A stretch of 64,000 nucleotides of DNA from an uncultured Pelagibacteraceae bacterium. GTDB taxonomy: Bacteria > Pseudomonadota > Alphaproteobacteria > Pelagibacterales > Pelagibacteraceae. The position numbers and the translations under genes were made by a program. The stretch covers positions 171,250 through 235,249 of the forward strand of contig CACHEF010000001.1 in NCBI GenBank assembly GCA_902578775.1, in the 5' to 3' direction. Positions 44,595-53,936 of this stretch are shown here, piece after piece (position 1 is the stretch's first letter; the number at the start of each line of letters is the position of its first letter). The notes under the pieces were generated by a model, which did not search any database, was not told the DNA's origin, and saw only the letters and a program-made list of their open reading frames with translations.

Positions 44595-46505
44595 ATGGAA
44601 ATTTCAATTATATTTCTTCCTCTTTTAGCTTCAATTATTTCAGGTTTTTTTGGCAAATATATTGGTGATCGTAATTCTGAGATTGTGACAAGTTCACTTG
44701 TTTCTATCTCCGCACTTTTATCAATTTATGTTCTTTATCAAGTTATTGTAAATCAGTACGAAGAAAATATTATAATAGCTAACTGGATCAGCTCAGGTTC
44801 ATTAGATGTTAATTGGTCCATGTTAATTGATCCATTATCAGCAGTCATGTTAGTTGTAGTTACTTCGGTATCAGCATTAGTTCACATTTATTCAATTGGT
44901 TACATGTCTCATGATCCTCATAAGCCGAGATTCATGGCTTATTTATCATTATTCACATTTGCAATGTTGATGCTTGTTACATCAGATAATTTGATTCAAC
45001 TATTTTTTGGTTGGGAAGGTGTTGGTCTTTGCTCATATTTCCTAATTGGTTTTTGGTTTAAAAAAGAAAGTGCAAATGCTGCAGCTATAAAAGCATTTGT
45101 TGTAAACAGAGTTGGTGATTTTGGTTTTGCTTTAGGAATCTTCTTAATATTTTACTTATTTGGAACAGTAAATTACTCAGAAGTATTTCAACAAATTCCA
45201 TTAGTTGTTGATAAAAATTTATCTTTTTTAGGTTTAGAGGTAAAAGCAATAGATTTAATTTGTTTACTTCTATTTATTGGAGCTATGGGTAAATCTGCTC
45301 AGATATTACTTCATACATGGTTACCAGATGCCATGGAAGGTCCAACACCAGTTTCTGCGTTAATTCATGCTGCAACGATGGTAACAGCTGGAGTTTTTCT
45401 AGTAGTAAGATGTTCTCCGATTTACGAATACTCACCCTTAATACTTAATTTCATAACTATTGTTGGAATGACTACGGCATTCTTTGCAGCAACTGTGGCT
45501 CTAGTACAAACAGATATAAAAAAGATAATTGCTTACTCTACATGTAGTCAACTTGGTTATATGTTTTTTGCAGCTGGTGTAGGTGCATACAATGTTGCTA
45601 TGTTTCACTTGTTTACTCACGCATTTTTCAAAGCTTTATTATTTTTAGGATCTGGATCAGTAATCCATGCATTTAAAGATGAGCAAAATATAAATAATAT
45701 GGGTGGTGTGTGGAAAAAGTTACCATATACCTATGCTTTAATGATTATAGGAACTCTTGCTTTAACAGGTTTTCCATTTCTATCAGGATTTTATTCTAAA
45801 GATGCAATTATAGAATTTGCTTATTTAAAAGGTAATACAATAGGATATTACGCTGCTGGAATTGGAATAATTACTGCATTTTTAACATCTATTTATTCGT
45901 GGAGATTGATATTTAAAACTTTCCACGGGGAGTTTAATAATAAAGAAATCAAAATAGAGGAAACTCATGAGTCTCCTTTAGTAATGCTTCTTCCTTTATT
46001 TATTCTATCAATAGGAGCAGTTTTTGCTGGTTTTCTTTTTAAAGGATTATTTATTGGTCATGGTGAAAATTTATTCTGGGCAGAATCAATAAAGTTTTTA
46101 GAGCCTTTGAGCACTGAGCATCCTCCTCTATGGTTTTTGCTATTAACACCTTGTTTGGTTTTATTATCAATTCCTATTGCATATTACTTATTTGTAAAAA
46201 ATACAAATTTACCTTATGCGATCGCATCAATAAATAAACCTTTATATAATTTTTTAGTGAACAAATGGTATTTCGATGAGTTGTATGAAATATTATTTAT
46301 TAAATCTTCAAAAAAAATTGGTTTATTTTTGTGGAAATTTTGTGATGGAACCATAATTGATGGTTTTGGCCCTGATGGAATTTCTTCTTTAATCAAAAAA
46401 TGCTCAATTAAAGCAACTAAATTTCAAAGTGGTTTTATTTATCAATATGCATTTGTAATGTTGTTAGGTTTCTCAGCTTTACTAACTTTCTTAATAATTA
46501 AATGA
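44595..46505 (+). CDS. nuoL: NADH-quinone oxidoreductase subunit L
   Basis: A 636-residue antiporter-like, proton-pumping subunit, the largest of the membrane arm. Recognisable blocks are SALVHIYSIGYMSHDPHKPRF (from about residue 97), FFGWEGVGLCSYFLIGFW, the key Lys helix GAMGKSAQILLHTWLPDAMEGPTPVSALIHAATMV (about 227-261), and STCSQLGYMFFA. The long C-terminal lateral helix that clamps NuoM and NuoN is expected in the last 100 residues. ATGA overlap with nuoM. Confidence 0.97.
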   Translation: MEISIIFLPLLASIISGFFGKYIGDRNSEIVTSSLVSISALLSIYVLYQVIVNQYEENIIIANWISSGSLDVNWSMLIDPLSAVMLVVVTSVSALVHIYSIGYMSHDPHKPRFMAYLSLFTFAMLMLVTSDNLIQLFFGWEGVGLCSYFLIGFWFKKESANAAAIKAFVVNRVGDFGFALGIFLIFYLFGTVNYSEVFQQIPLVVDKNLSFLGLEVKAIDLICLLLFIGAMGKSAQILLHTWLPDAMEGPTPVSALIHAATMVTAGVFLVVRCSPIYEYSPLILNFITIVGMTTAFFAATVALVQTDIKKIIAYSTCSQLGYMFFAAGVGAYNVAMFHLFTHAFFKALLFLGSGSVIHAFKDEQNINNMGGVWKKLPYTYALMIIGTLALTGFPFLSGFYSKDAIIEFAYLKGNTIGYYAAGIGIITAFLTSIYSWRLIFKTFHGEFNNKEIKIEETHESPLVMLLPLFILSIGAVFAGFLFKGLFIGHGENLFWAESIKFLEPLSTEHPPLWFLLLTPCLVLLSIPIAYYLFVKNTNLPYAIASINKPLYNFLVNKWYFDELYEILFIKSSKKIGLFLWKFCDGTIIDGFGPDGISSLIKKCSIKATKFQSGFIYQYAFVMLLGFSALLTFLIIK

Positions 46506-47986
46506 TGAATTTTCCTATTCTTACTTCTTTAATATTGTTGCCAACTATAGGTGCATTATTTTTATTCTTTACAAGTGATAAAGCAGGAAACAATTTAACA
46601 ATTAAATATGTAGCCTTATTTACTTCAATCGTAAACTTTTTAATCTCTATTTATTTATGGATTTCGTTTGACCAATCTACTTCTAGTTTTCAATTCATAG
46701 AAGATAGAATATGGATTAAAGGATTTATTAATTATAAAGTTGGAGTTGATGGTATTTCAATTTTATTTATCATATTAACAACTTTTATCACGCCGCTATG
46801 CATTATATCTGTCAATAATTCTGTTAAAAATAGATTAAGGGATTTTTTAATTGCCATTTTAATAATGGAAAGTTTCATGATTGGTGTTTTTTGTGCACTT
46901 GATTTAGTTGTATTTTATCTATTCTTTGAGGCCGGATTAATACCAATGTTCTTAATAATTGGTATTTGGGGTGGTACAAGAAGAGTATACTCAGCATTTA
47001 AGTTTTTTTTATACACATTACTAGGTTCTGTTTTAATGTTAGTAGCAATAATCTCGATTTATTGGATAAGTGGAACAACAGATGTCATTCAGCTTTATGA
47101 AATTGGTATCGACGTGAAATATCAAAATCTTTTATGGCTAGCTTTTTTTAGTTCTTTTGCAGTTAAAACTCCTATGTGGCCTGTTCATACGTGGTTACCA
47201 GATGCACATGTAGAAGCGCCAACAGCTGGATCAGTTTTATTAGCAGCAATATTGCTTAAAATGGCAGGATATGGATTTATACGGTTTTCACTCGGTCTTT
47301 TTCCTGTAGCATCAGAGATATTTACTCCTTTAATCTATGTTTTAAGTGTAATTGCAATCATATTCACATCTCTAATAGCTTTAATGCAAGAGGATATGAA
47401 AAAGTTAATTGCTTATTCGTCTGTTGCACATATGGGTTTTGTAACATTAGGAATATTTACTCTTCAACAGCAGGGTATTGAGGGGAGTATTGTACAAATG
47501 ATAAGCCATGGATTGGTTTCAGCAGCTTTATTTTTAACCGTTGGAGTAGTTTATGATAGAATGCATTCAAGGCTTATAAGCACATATGGTGGATTGGTAT
47601 CTGTAATACCAAAATATTCAATATTATTTATGATATTTGCTTTAGCATCTCTTGGTTTGCCAGGAACAAGTGGTTTTATCGGTGAGTTTTTAATATTAAT
47701 GGGGGCATTTAAAGATAATTTTTTAGTAGCAGTAATAGCTAGTCTTGGAGTGATTTTGGGAGCCGCATATATGTTGTGGTTGTACAAAAGGGTAGTTTTT
47801 GGAAAGTTAATTAATGAAGACCTTAAAAAAATTCTTGATTTAAACAGATCTGAATTTTTTATTTTAAGTTGTCTTGCAGTTCCAATTTTATTTTTTGGAT
47901 TTTACCCTGATCCTTTAATTAAAACGATAGAAGTTTCAGTGACAGATTTAATTAACATGAACAAAATAAATTTAGTAAGTAAATAA
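46502..47986 (+). CDS. nuoM: NADH-quinone oxidoreductase subunit M
   Basis: A 494-residue antiporter-like pump subunit. Family blocks include VGVDGISILFIILTTFITPLC (from about residue 80), FFEAGLIPMFLIIGIWGG, FAVKTPMWPVHTWLPDAHVEAPTAGSVLLAAILLKM (about 218-253) and YSSVAHMGFVTLG. It has 14 helices by family norm. It overlaps nuoL by four bases and lies one base before nuoN. Confidence 0.97.
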   Translation: MMNFPILTSLILLPTIGALFLFFTSDKAGNNLTIKYVALFTSIVNFLISIYLWISFDQSTSSFQFIEDRIWIKGFINYKVGVDGISILFIILTTFITPLCIISVNNSVKNRLRDFLIAILIMESFMIGVFCALDLVVFYLFFEAGLIPMFLIIGIWGGTRRVYSAFKFFLYTLLGSVLMLVAIISIYWISGTTDVIQLYEIGIDVKYQNLLWLAFFSSFAVKTPMWPVHTWLPDAHVEAPTAGSVLLAAILLKMAGYGFIRFSLGLFPVASEIFTPLIYVLSVIAIIFTSLIALMQEDMKKLIAYSSVAHMGFVTLGIFTLQQQGIEGSIVQMISHGLVSAALFLTVGVVYDRMHSRLISTYGGLVSVIPKYSILFMIFALASLGLPGTSGFIGEFLILMGAFKDNFLVAVIASLGVILGAAYMLWLYKRVVFGKLINEDLKKILDLNRSEFFILSCLAVPILFFGFYPDPLIKTIEVSVTDLINMNKINLVSK

Positions 47987-47987
47987 T

Positions 47988-49406
47988 ATGGGAAATTTAA
48001 ACTTAATATTGCCTGAAATTTTTATTTCTCTTTCAATTATGTTTTTACTTATTTTTGGAGTTTTTAAGAAAGATTGTTCAAAATTGATATTTAATTTATC
48101 TTTATTCATACTTTTAATTGCAACAATAATAACTTTTAATGAAACATTCTCTATAAGTCGAATAACTATGTTTAATGAAAGTGTAATTATTGATTACATG
48201 TCTTCTTTTATGAAAATAATAACTTTAATTGGAGGGTTTTTAGTTTTAATTATTTCAACTAGTTATTTAAAAACATTTAAATTATTAAACATAGAGTATC
48301 CAATTCTAATTTTAAGCTCAATTTTAGGTATGATGATTATGATTAGTTCTAATGATTTAATTGTTTTTTATATGGGTTTAGAACTACAATCTTTAGGTCT
48401 TTATGTATTAGCAACATATAATAGAGATCAATTAAAATCATCTGAAGCTGGTTTAAAATATTTTGTTTTAAGTGCATTATCATCTGGTTTATTATTATAT
48501 GGATGCTCATTAATCTATGGATTCTCTGGTTCTACGAATTTTAACGTAATTGCAAATCAGCTTAATTCAAATGAGTATGCTTTAACATTTGGAATCGTAT
48601 TTATTTTAGTTGGTTTAGCATTTAAAATTTCAGCAGTTCCATTTCACATGTGGGCTCCTGATGTATATGAGGGATCTCCCACCACTGTAACATTATTTTT
48701 TACAATGGTACCAAAAATTGCAGCTTTAACAGTATTTATAAGATTTTTATATGTTCCATTTTTAAATTTATTAGATCAATGGCAAATGATTATAATTTTT
48801 TTATCAATTGCATCAATGTTGTTTGGTGCGATAGCTGCTATTGGCCAAACAAATTTAAAAAGACTTATAGCATATAGCTCAATTGGTCATATTGGTTACA
48901 CGTTAGCTGGACTTGCAACTGCCTCAAACGAGGGTATTCAAAGTTCAATAATTTATATTTCTATTTATATTGTTATGAATTTAGCACTTTTTTCTTGTTT
49001 ATTAATGCTTAGAAGAAAAGACCAATATTTTGAAGATATCGATGATCTCTCAGGCTTATCAAGGAATCATCCATTATTATCTTTGTGTTTACTTGTGATT
49101 TTATTTTCATTAGCTGGAATACCACCCTTAGCAGGTTTCTTTGCAAAGTTTTATATTTTTAAGTCAGTGTTAGAACAATCAATGTTTTTTTTAGCTATAG
49201 TAGGACTTTTATCGACAGTAGTAGCAGCATTTTATTACTTAAGAATTATTAAAATAATTTACTTTGATAAAGAAAAAGAAAAATATGACAATGATCATAG
49301 TTTATCTTTAAAATTATCACTTACTGTTTCTACTATATTAATTCTTTTATACTTCATATTTCCTAGTCAATTAATTGAAGTTGTATCTAGAATTAGCATT
49401 ATTTGA
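47988..49406 (+). CDS. nuoN: NADH-quinone oxidoreductase subunit N
   Basis: A 472-residue antiporter-like pump subunit completing the 14-subunit complex I. GLELQSLGLYVLATYNRDQLKSSEAGLKYFVLSALSSGLLLYG (from about residue 129), AFKISAVPFHMWAPDVYEGSPTTVTLFFTMVPKIAA and YSSIGHIGYTLAGLA are diagnostic. Its stop overlaps the birA start (ATGA), so the downstream metabolic genes probably share this transcript. Confidence 0.97.
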   Translation: MGNLNLILPEIFISLSIMFLLIFGVFKKDCSKLIFNLSLFILLIATIITFNETFSISRITMFNESVIIDYMSSFMKIITLIGGFLVLIISTSYLKTFKLLNIEYPILILSSILGMMIMISSNDLIVFYMGLELQSLGLYVLATYNRDQLKSSEAGLKYFVLSALSSGLLLYGCSLIYGFSGSTNFNVIANQLNSNEYALTFGIVFILVGLAFKISAVPFHMWAPDVYEGSPTTVTLFFTMVPKIAALTVFIRFLYVPFLNLLDQWQMIIIFLSIASMLFGAIAAIGQTNLKRLIAYSSIGHIGYTLAGLATASNEGIQSSIIYISIYIVMNLALFSCLLMLRRKDQYFEDIDDLSGLSRNHPLLSLCLLVILFSLAGIPPLAGFFAKFYIFKSVLEQSMFFLAIVGLLSTVVAAFYYLRIIKIIYFDKEKEKYDNDHSLSLKLSLTVSTILILLYFIFPSQLIEVVSRISII

Positions 49407-49945
49407 TGAAATTAAAAAAATTTAAATTTAAAAATGTTAAAAGCACAAATGATACTGCCAAAAGAATAATAAAAAAAAATAACTTTAAATCTGGAATGGT
49501 AATTGCAGATACCCAATTAAAAGGAAAAGGACAGTATGGCAGAAAGTGGATCTCTCATAAAGGAAATTTATTTATCTCTTTTTTTCATCAGCTAGGTTAT
49601 TTTGACTTATCAATTTCAAAAATTACAAAATTTAATTGTTTACTGGTAAAAAAAGTTTTATCAAAATATATAAAAAAAAAGATAACCTATAAAAATCCAA
49701 ATGATCTTCTAATTGATAAAAAAAAAATAAGTGGAATTCTTCAAGAAATAATATCTTTTTCTAACAAAAAGTTTTTAATTATAGGCATAGGTATAAATAT
49801 TAATAAAAATCCAATAATAAAAAATTATCCTACAACAAATATGTGTGAATTAGCAGAAAAAAGTATTACTAAAGTAAAAGTAGAAAATGATTTAAAAAAA
49901 CTCTTTGAAAAAAATTTGACAAAATATATGAAAATGAAAAATTAG
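49403..49945 (+). CDS. birA: Biotin--[acetyl-CoA-carboxylase] ligase
   Basis: A 180-residue, catalytic-domain-only biotin protein ligase. The biotinyl-AMP loop region QLKGKGQYGRKWISHKGNLFISFF (about residues 32-55) corresponds to the GRGRxGRxW motif, here KGKGQYGRKW. Downstream NDLLIDKKKISGILQE and GIGINI are typical. The N-terminal DNA-binding domain of E. coli BirA is absent, so it should be an enzyme and not a repressor. Extremely Lys/Ile/Asn-rich. It lies between nuoN and coaX, a common alphaproteobacterial order. Confidence 0.9.
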   Translation: MMKLKKFKFKNVKSTNDTAKRIIKKNNFKSGMVIADTQLKGKGQYGRKWISHKGNLFISFFHQLGYFDLSISKITKFNCLLVKKVLSKYIKKKITYKNPNDLLIDKKKISGILQEIISFSNKKFLIIGIGININKNPIIKNYPTTNMCELAEKSITKVKVENDLKKLFEKNLTKYMKMKN

Positions 49946-49946
49946 A

Positions 49947-50693
49947 ATGTATATTTTAGGAGATATAGGAAATACTGAAACAAAATTATATTTAGTTTCA
50001 AAAAAAAATAAAATTTTAAAAAAAATTTTTTTTATTTCAAAAAATATAAATCATAAACATCTTAATTACATTTTTAAGAAAAATAAATTTAAATTTGATA
50101 AAGTAGAAAAAATTTTATTTTGTAGTGTTGTCCCAAATACTTTTAAAATGATTAAAAAATTTTTATCTAAAAAAATAAAAAAAAAGTGTTTTGAAGTTAA
50201 AGATTTGAGACTTAAGTCTTTAATTAAAATAAAAGTAAATTATAAACAGATTGGATCTGATAGGATAACTAATTCCATAAGTCTTATGGATAAAAAAAAT
50301 AATTATATTATTTTAGATTTTGGCACAGCAACAACATTTGATGTTTTAATCAAAAATACTTATTATGGTGGAGTCATCGCTCCTGGAATTGGATTATCTT
50401 TAAATACACTTTATGATAGAGCTACTTTAATTCCTAAAATTAAATTAAAAAAAATAACTAAAGTAGTGGGAAATAATACAATGTCGGCAGTAAGATCTGG
50501 CTTTTTTTGGGGATATGCTGGTCTAATTGACAATATTATTAAATTAATTAATAAAGAAACTGGAAAATCTTTTAAAGTAATTGTAACTGGAGGATATTCA
50601 AATTTATTAAAAAATTCAATTAATACAAAGGTTATTTATAACAAAGATATTACAATTAAAGGTCTAATTAAAATCTCAAAATTGATTATTTAA
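49947..50693 (+). CDS. coaX: Type III pantothenate kinase
   Basis: A 248-residue ASKHA-fold kinase for the first step of coenzyme A synthesis. The phosphate-binding motif is DIGNTETKLYLV (about residues 5-16), followed by GSDRITNSISLM, the second motif DFGTATTFDVL (about 126-136) and GGVIAPGIGLSLNTLYDRATLIPKI. The GSDR pattern differs slightly from the common GaDR. It is monovalent-cation dependent and feedback-insensitive by family. It lies one base after birA and one base before rnj. Confidence 0.92.
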   Translation: MYILGDIGNTETKLYLVSKKNKILKKIFFISKNINHKHLNYIFKKNKFKFDKVEKILFCSVVPNTFKMIKKFLSKKIKKKCFEVKDLRLKSLIKIKVNYKQIGSDRITNSISLMDKKNNYIILDFGTATTFDVLIKNTYYGGVIAPGIGLSLNTLYDRATLIPKIKLKKITKVVGNNTMSAVRSGFFWGYAGLIDNIIKLINKETGKSFKVIVTGGYSNLLKNSINTKVIYNKDITIKGLIKISKLII

Positions 50694-50694
50694 G

Positions 50695-52353
50695 ATGAAA
50701 GATGAATTATTATTTTGCCCATTAGGAGGCTCAGGAGAAATAGGAATGAATATGAATCTATTTGGTTATGGACCCCCTGGCGAACATAAATGGATAATGG
50801 TTGATATAGGAGTAACTTTTGCTGATGATACTATTCCTGGTGTCGATCTAATTTACCCTGATCCAGGATTTATTGTTGAGAGAAAAGAAAATCTCTTAGG
50901 TATAGTTTTAACTCACGCACATGAAGACCATATTGGTGCAATTGCACATTTATGGCCAAAATTAAAGTGCAAAATTTTTGCTACACCTTTCACAGCAATT
51001 TTAATAAGAGAAAAATTCAAGGAAAAACAAATTGATATTACCAATGATCTTAAAATTGTTGAATTGAATGGCACAGTTAAATTGGAGCCTTTTGATATAG
51101 AATATATTACATTAACTCATTCTATTTTAGAACCCAATGGCTTAAGAATTCAAACTCCTGCTGGAATAATTTTACATACAGGAGACTGGAAAGTTGATCC
51201 TAATCCTTTAATAGGAGAAAATATCAATTCTAAAAGATTAAAAGAAATAGGAGATGAGGGCGTGTTAGCAATGATTTGTGACTCTACTAATGTGTTTAGT
51301 GCTGGAAGATCTGGTTCAGAATTAGATGTAAGAAAAAATTTATTAAATATCATGAGTAGTTTAAAAAAAAGAGTCATTATTACTTCTTTTGCATCTAATG
51401 TAGCAAGAATGGAAACAGCATTTTATTGCGCTGAGCAAACTGGAAGACAAATTTCATTGGTTGGAAGATCAATGCATAGGATTTATAAAGCTGCACGACA
51501 GTGTGGATATTTAAAAAATACAATTGAGCCAATAGACCCAAGAGAGGCTAAAAAATTTTCAAGAGAAAAAATTGTGTATCTTTGCACTGGAAGCCAAGGT
51601 GAACCAATGGGTGCTATGATGCGAATCTCAAATTATACACATCCTGATATATTTTTAGAAAGAGGTGATGCTGTGATATTTTCATCAAAAATAATTCCTG
51701 GCAATGAAAAAAAATTATATAAACTCCATAATCAACTAGTAAAAGAAGGGATAGAAGTTATCTCAGAAGATACGGAATTTATTCATGTTTCGGGTCACCC
51801 AAATAGGGAAGATCTAAAAGATATGTATCAATGGGTAAAACCTAAATGTGTAATTCCAGTACATGGTGAGCATAGACATATGATAGAGCACATTAGTTTT
51901 GCTAAAGAAATGCAAGTTCCAAATCCAGTACAAGTCGAAAATGGTGACATAGTAAAATTATATCCAGGAGATAAACCTGAGGTTTATGATAAAGCGCCAA
52001 GTGGAAGGCTGTTCCTTGATGGAAATATGAGTGTTGATGAGGATGCTCAATCTATAAAAGATAGAAAAAATTTAGGTGCTAATGGATATTTAGAAGTTAC
52101 TATTATGATTACACCGAAAGGAAACATTCATAACAATCCAATTTTAAGTTTTAGAGGTTTACCTGTAGAAGATAAAGATGACTTTATTTATGGTATAGAG
52201 GATGAGATTGAAAAAACAGTAAGAACATTTAAAATAGGTAGTAAACAACAAGAGCATAATTTAATCGATGCATTAAAGATTTCTTGTCGTAAATTTTCAA
52301 AAGAAAAAACTGGTAAAAAACCTTTTACTAATATCAATTTAGTAAGAATTTAA
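50695..52353 (+). CDS. rnj: Ribonuclease J
   Basis: A 552-residue metallo-beta-lactamase/beta-CASP ribonuclease. The metal site THAHEDHIGAI lies at about residues 72-82, HTGDWKVDP near residue 161, and the beta-CASP region TSFASNVARMETAFYCAEQTGR follows. CTGSQGEPMGAMMRIS and HVSGHPNREDLKDMYQWVKPKCVIPVHGE carry the remaining conserved His and Asp residues. It performs 5'-exonucleolytic and endonucleolytic RNA processing and decay. It is conserved next to coaX and the DUF1467 gene in alphaproteobacteria. Confidence 0.95.
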   Translation: MKDELLFCPLGGSGEIGMNMNLFGYGPPGEHKWIMVDIGVTFADDTIPGVDLIYPDPGFIVERKENLLGIVLTHAHEDHIGAIAHLWPKLKCKIFATPFTAILIREKFKEKQIDITNDLKIVELNGTVKLEPFDIEYITLTHSILEPNGLRIQTPAGIILHTGDWKVDPNPLIGENINSKRLKEIGDEGVLAMICDSTNVFSAGRSGSELDVRKNLLNIMSSLKKRVIITSFASNVARMETAFYCAEQTGRQISLVGRSMHRIYKAARQCGYLKNTIEPIDPREAKKFSREKIVYLCTGSQGEPMGAMMRISNYTHPDIFLERGDAVIFSSKIIPGNEKKLYKLHNQLVKEGIEVISEDTEFIHVSGHPNREDLKDMYQWVKPKCVIPVHGEHRHMIEHISFAKEMQVPNPVQVENGDIVKLYPGDKPEVYDKAPSGRLFLDGNMSVDEDAQSIKDRKNLGANGYLEVTIMITPKGNIHNNPILSFRGLPVEDKDDFIYGIEDEIEKTVRTFKIGSKQQEHNLIDALKISCRKFSKEKTGKKPFTNINLVRI

Positions 52354-52354
52354 T

Positions 52355-52600
52355 ATGAGTTATACAGGATTAGCGATAATCTATATAATTATCTGGTGGA
52401 TTGTTTTTTTTTCAATCTTACCGATTGATGTTAATAGAAAAAAACCTGTTAAAATTGAAGGCGAGGATCCTGGTTCACCAGAAAATCCAAAAATGCTTAA
52501 AAAATTCATATATTGTACATTAATATCTTCTATTATTTTTGTTATTATTTATCTATTAATGAAATTTGAGTACTTAAATTTAAGAAATATAATTATATAA
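52355..52600 (+). CDS. DUF1467-family small membrane protein
   Basis: An 81-residue protein with two helices (GLAIIYIIIWWIVFFSILPI and FIYCTLISSIIFVIIYLLM). The loop between them carries the family pattern with EGEDPGSPENPKMLKK, close to the G-x-x-x-GAPxxP-type loop of DUF1467. Function is unknown. Its conserved place between rnj and proS in alphaproteobacteria is the main evidence. It starts one base after rnj and ends one base before proS. Confidence 0.85.
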   Translation: MSYTGLAIIYIIIWWIVFFSILPIDVNRKKPVKIEGEDPGSPENPKMLKKFIYCTLISSIIFVIIYLLMKFEYLNLRNIII

Positions 52601-52601
52601 T

Positions 52602-53936
52602 ATGTATTTAACAAAATCATTTATCCCTATTCTTAAAAATAATCCGTCTGAAGCAACAATTAAATCTCATCAACTTATGCTAAGAGTTGGAATGATTAAA
52701 CAGTCATCAGCAGGTATTTACTCATGGCTACCATTAGGATTTAAAGTGATGAAAAAAATAGAGCAAATAGTTAGAGAGGAACAAAACCGTATTGGTGTTC
52801 AGGAAATCTTGATGCCAACTATTCAGTCTAGTGAAATTTGGAAAGAAAGTGGACGTTATGAAGATTATGGTGAGGAAATGCTTCGTATTAAAGATCGTCA
52901 AGATAGAGAGATGCTTTACGGGCCTACTAATGAAGAACTTGTAACAGATATATTTAGAGCATCTATTAAATCATATAAATCATTACCTCAATTATTGTAT
53001 CATATTCAATGGAAGTTTAGAGATGAAGTAAGACCTAGATTTGGAATTATGAGATGTCGAGAATTTTATATGAAAGATGCATATTCTTTTGATATTTCAG
53101 ATGAAGAGGCTATTTTTTCTTATAATAAATTTTTTTTATCTTATTTAAGAACCTTTAAACGTTTAGATTTAACAGCAATCCCAATGGCTGCTGATACAGG
53201 ACCAATAGGTGGGAATCTTTCTCATGAATTTATTATTTTAGCAGAGACAGGTGAGAGTAAAATTTTTACAGATAAAAGAATTTTTGATCTCAATAGTGAT
53301 GGGACAAAAGTTGAAAAAAAATCCTTGGAAGATTTAAGAAAAAAATATGAAAAATTTTATGCTGTAACAGATGAAAAGTTCAATAAGGATGAATTTGAAA
53401 AAAAAGTTATAGAAGAAAATAGATTAATCACAAAAGGAATTGAAGTTGGTCATATATTCTATTTTGGTGATAAATATTCAAAACCAATGGGAGCATCAGT
53501 AGATTTACCGGGTGGAAAAAAAGATTTTGTGAAAATGGGTTCTTATGGAGTTGGTGTTTCAAGATTAGTAGGTGCAATAATTGAGGCTAAATATGACGAA
53601 AAAAATGAAATCATGAAATGGCCAATTTCTGTCTCTCCATATGATGTATCTATAGTGCCAATGATTAATAAAAATGATCAAAGCGCGTTAGAAAAAGCTA
53701 ACAATATTAATAAAGAACTTATATTAAATGATATTGATGCGATTATAGATGATACAGATGAAAATTTTTCTTCAAAAATAAAAAAGATGAATTTAATAGG
53801 CTCACCTTTTCAAATAATTATTGGTAAGCAGACAGATGGTGATTTAATTGAATTTAAGGAAATAGGCCAAGAGTCTAAAAAATTAAGTTTAGAAGAAGTA
53901 ATAAAAATTATAAAAGAACAAAAAGTAAGAAATTGA
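52602..53936 (+). CDS. proS: Prolyl-tRNA synthetase, short alphaproteobacterial type
   Basis: A 444-residue class IIa synthetase. TIKSHQLMLRVGMIKQSSAGIYSWLPLG (from about residue 20), motif 2 region WKFRDEVRPRFGIMRCREFYMKDAYSFD (about 138-165) and the ATP motif GSYGVGVSRLVGAIIEAKYDE (from about 313) are clear. It lacks the roughly 180-residue editing insertion found in E. coli ProRS, as expected for alphaproteobacteria, so Ala-tRNA-Pro editing depends on a free-standing protein elsewhere. Its stop overlaps the lolC TTG start. Confidence 0.96.
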   Translation: MYLTKSFIPILKNNPSEATIKSHQLMLRVGMIKQSSAGIYSWLPLGFKVMKKIEQIVREEQNRIGVQEILMPTIQSSEIWKESGRYEDYGEEMLRIKDRQDREMLYGPTNEELVTDIFRASIKSYKSLPQLLYHIQWKFRDEVRPRFGIMRCREFYMKDAYSFDISDEEAIFSYNKFFLSYLRTFKRLDLTAIPMAADTGPIGGNLSHEFIILAETGESKIFTDKRIFDLNSDGTKVEKKSLEDLRKKYEKFYAVTDEKFNKDEFEKKVIEENRLITKGIEVGHIFYFGDKYSKPMGASVDLPGGKKDFVKMGSYGVGVSRLVGAIIEAKYDEKNEIMKWPISVSPYDVSIVPMINKNDQSALEKANNINKELILNDIDAIIDDTDENFSSKIKKMNLIGSPFQIIIGKQTDGDLIEFKEIGQESKKLSLEEVIKIIKEQKVRN

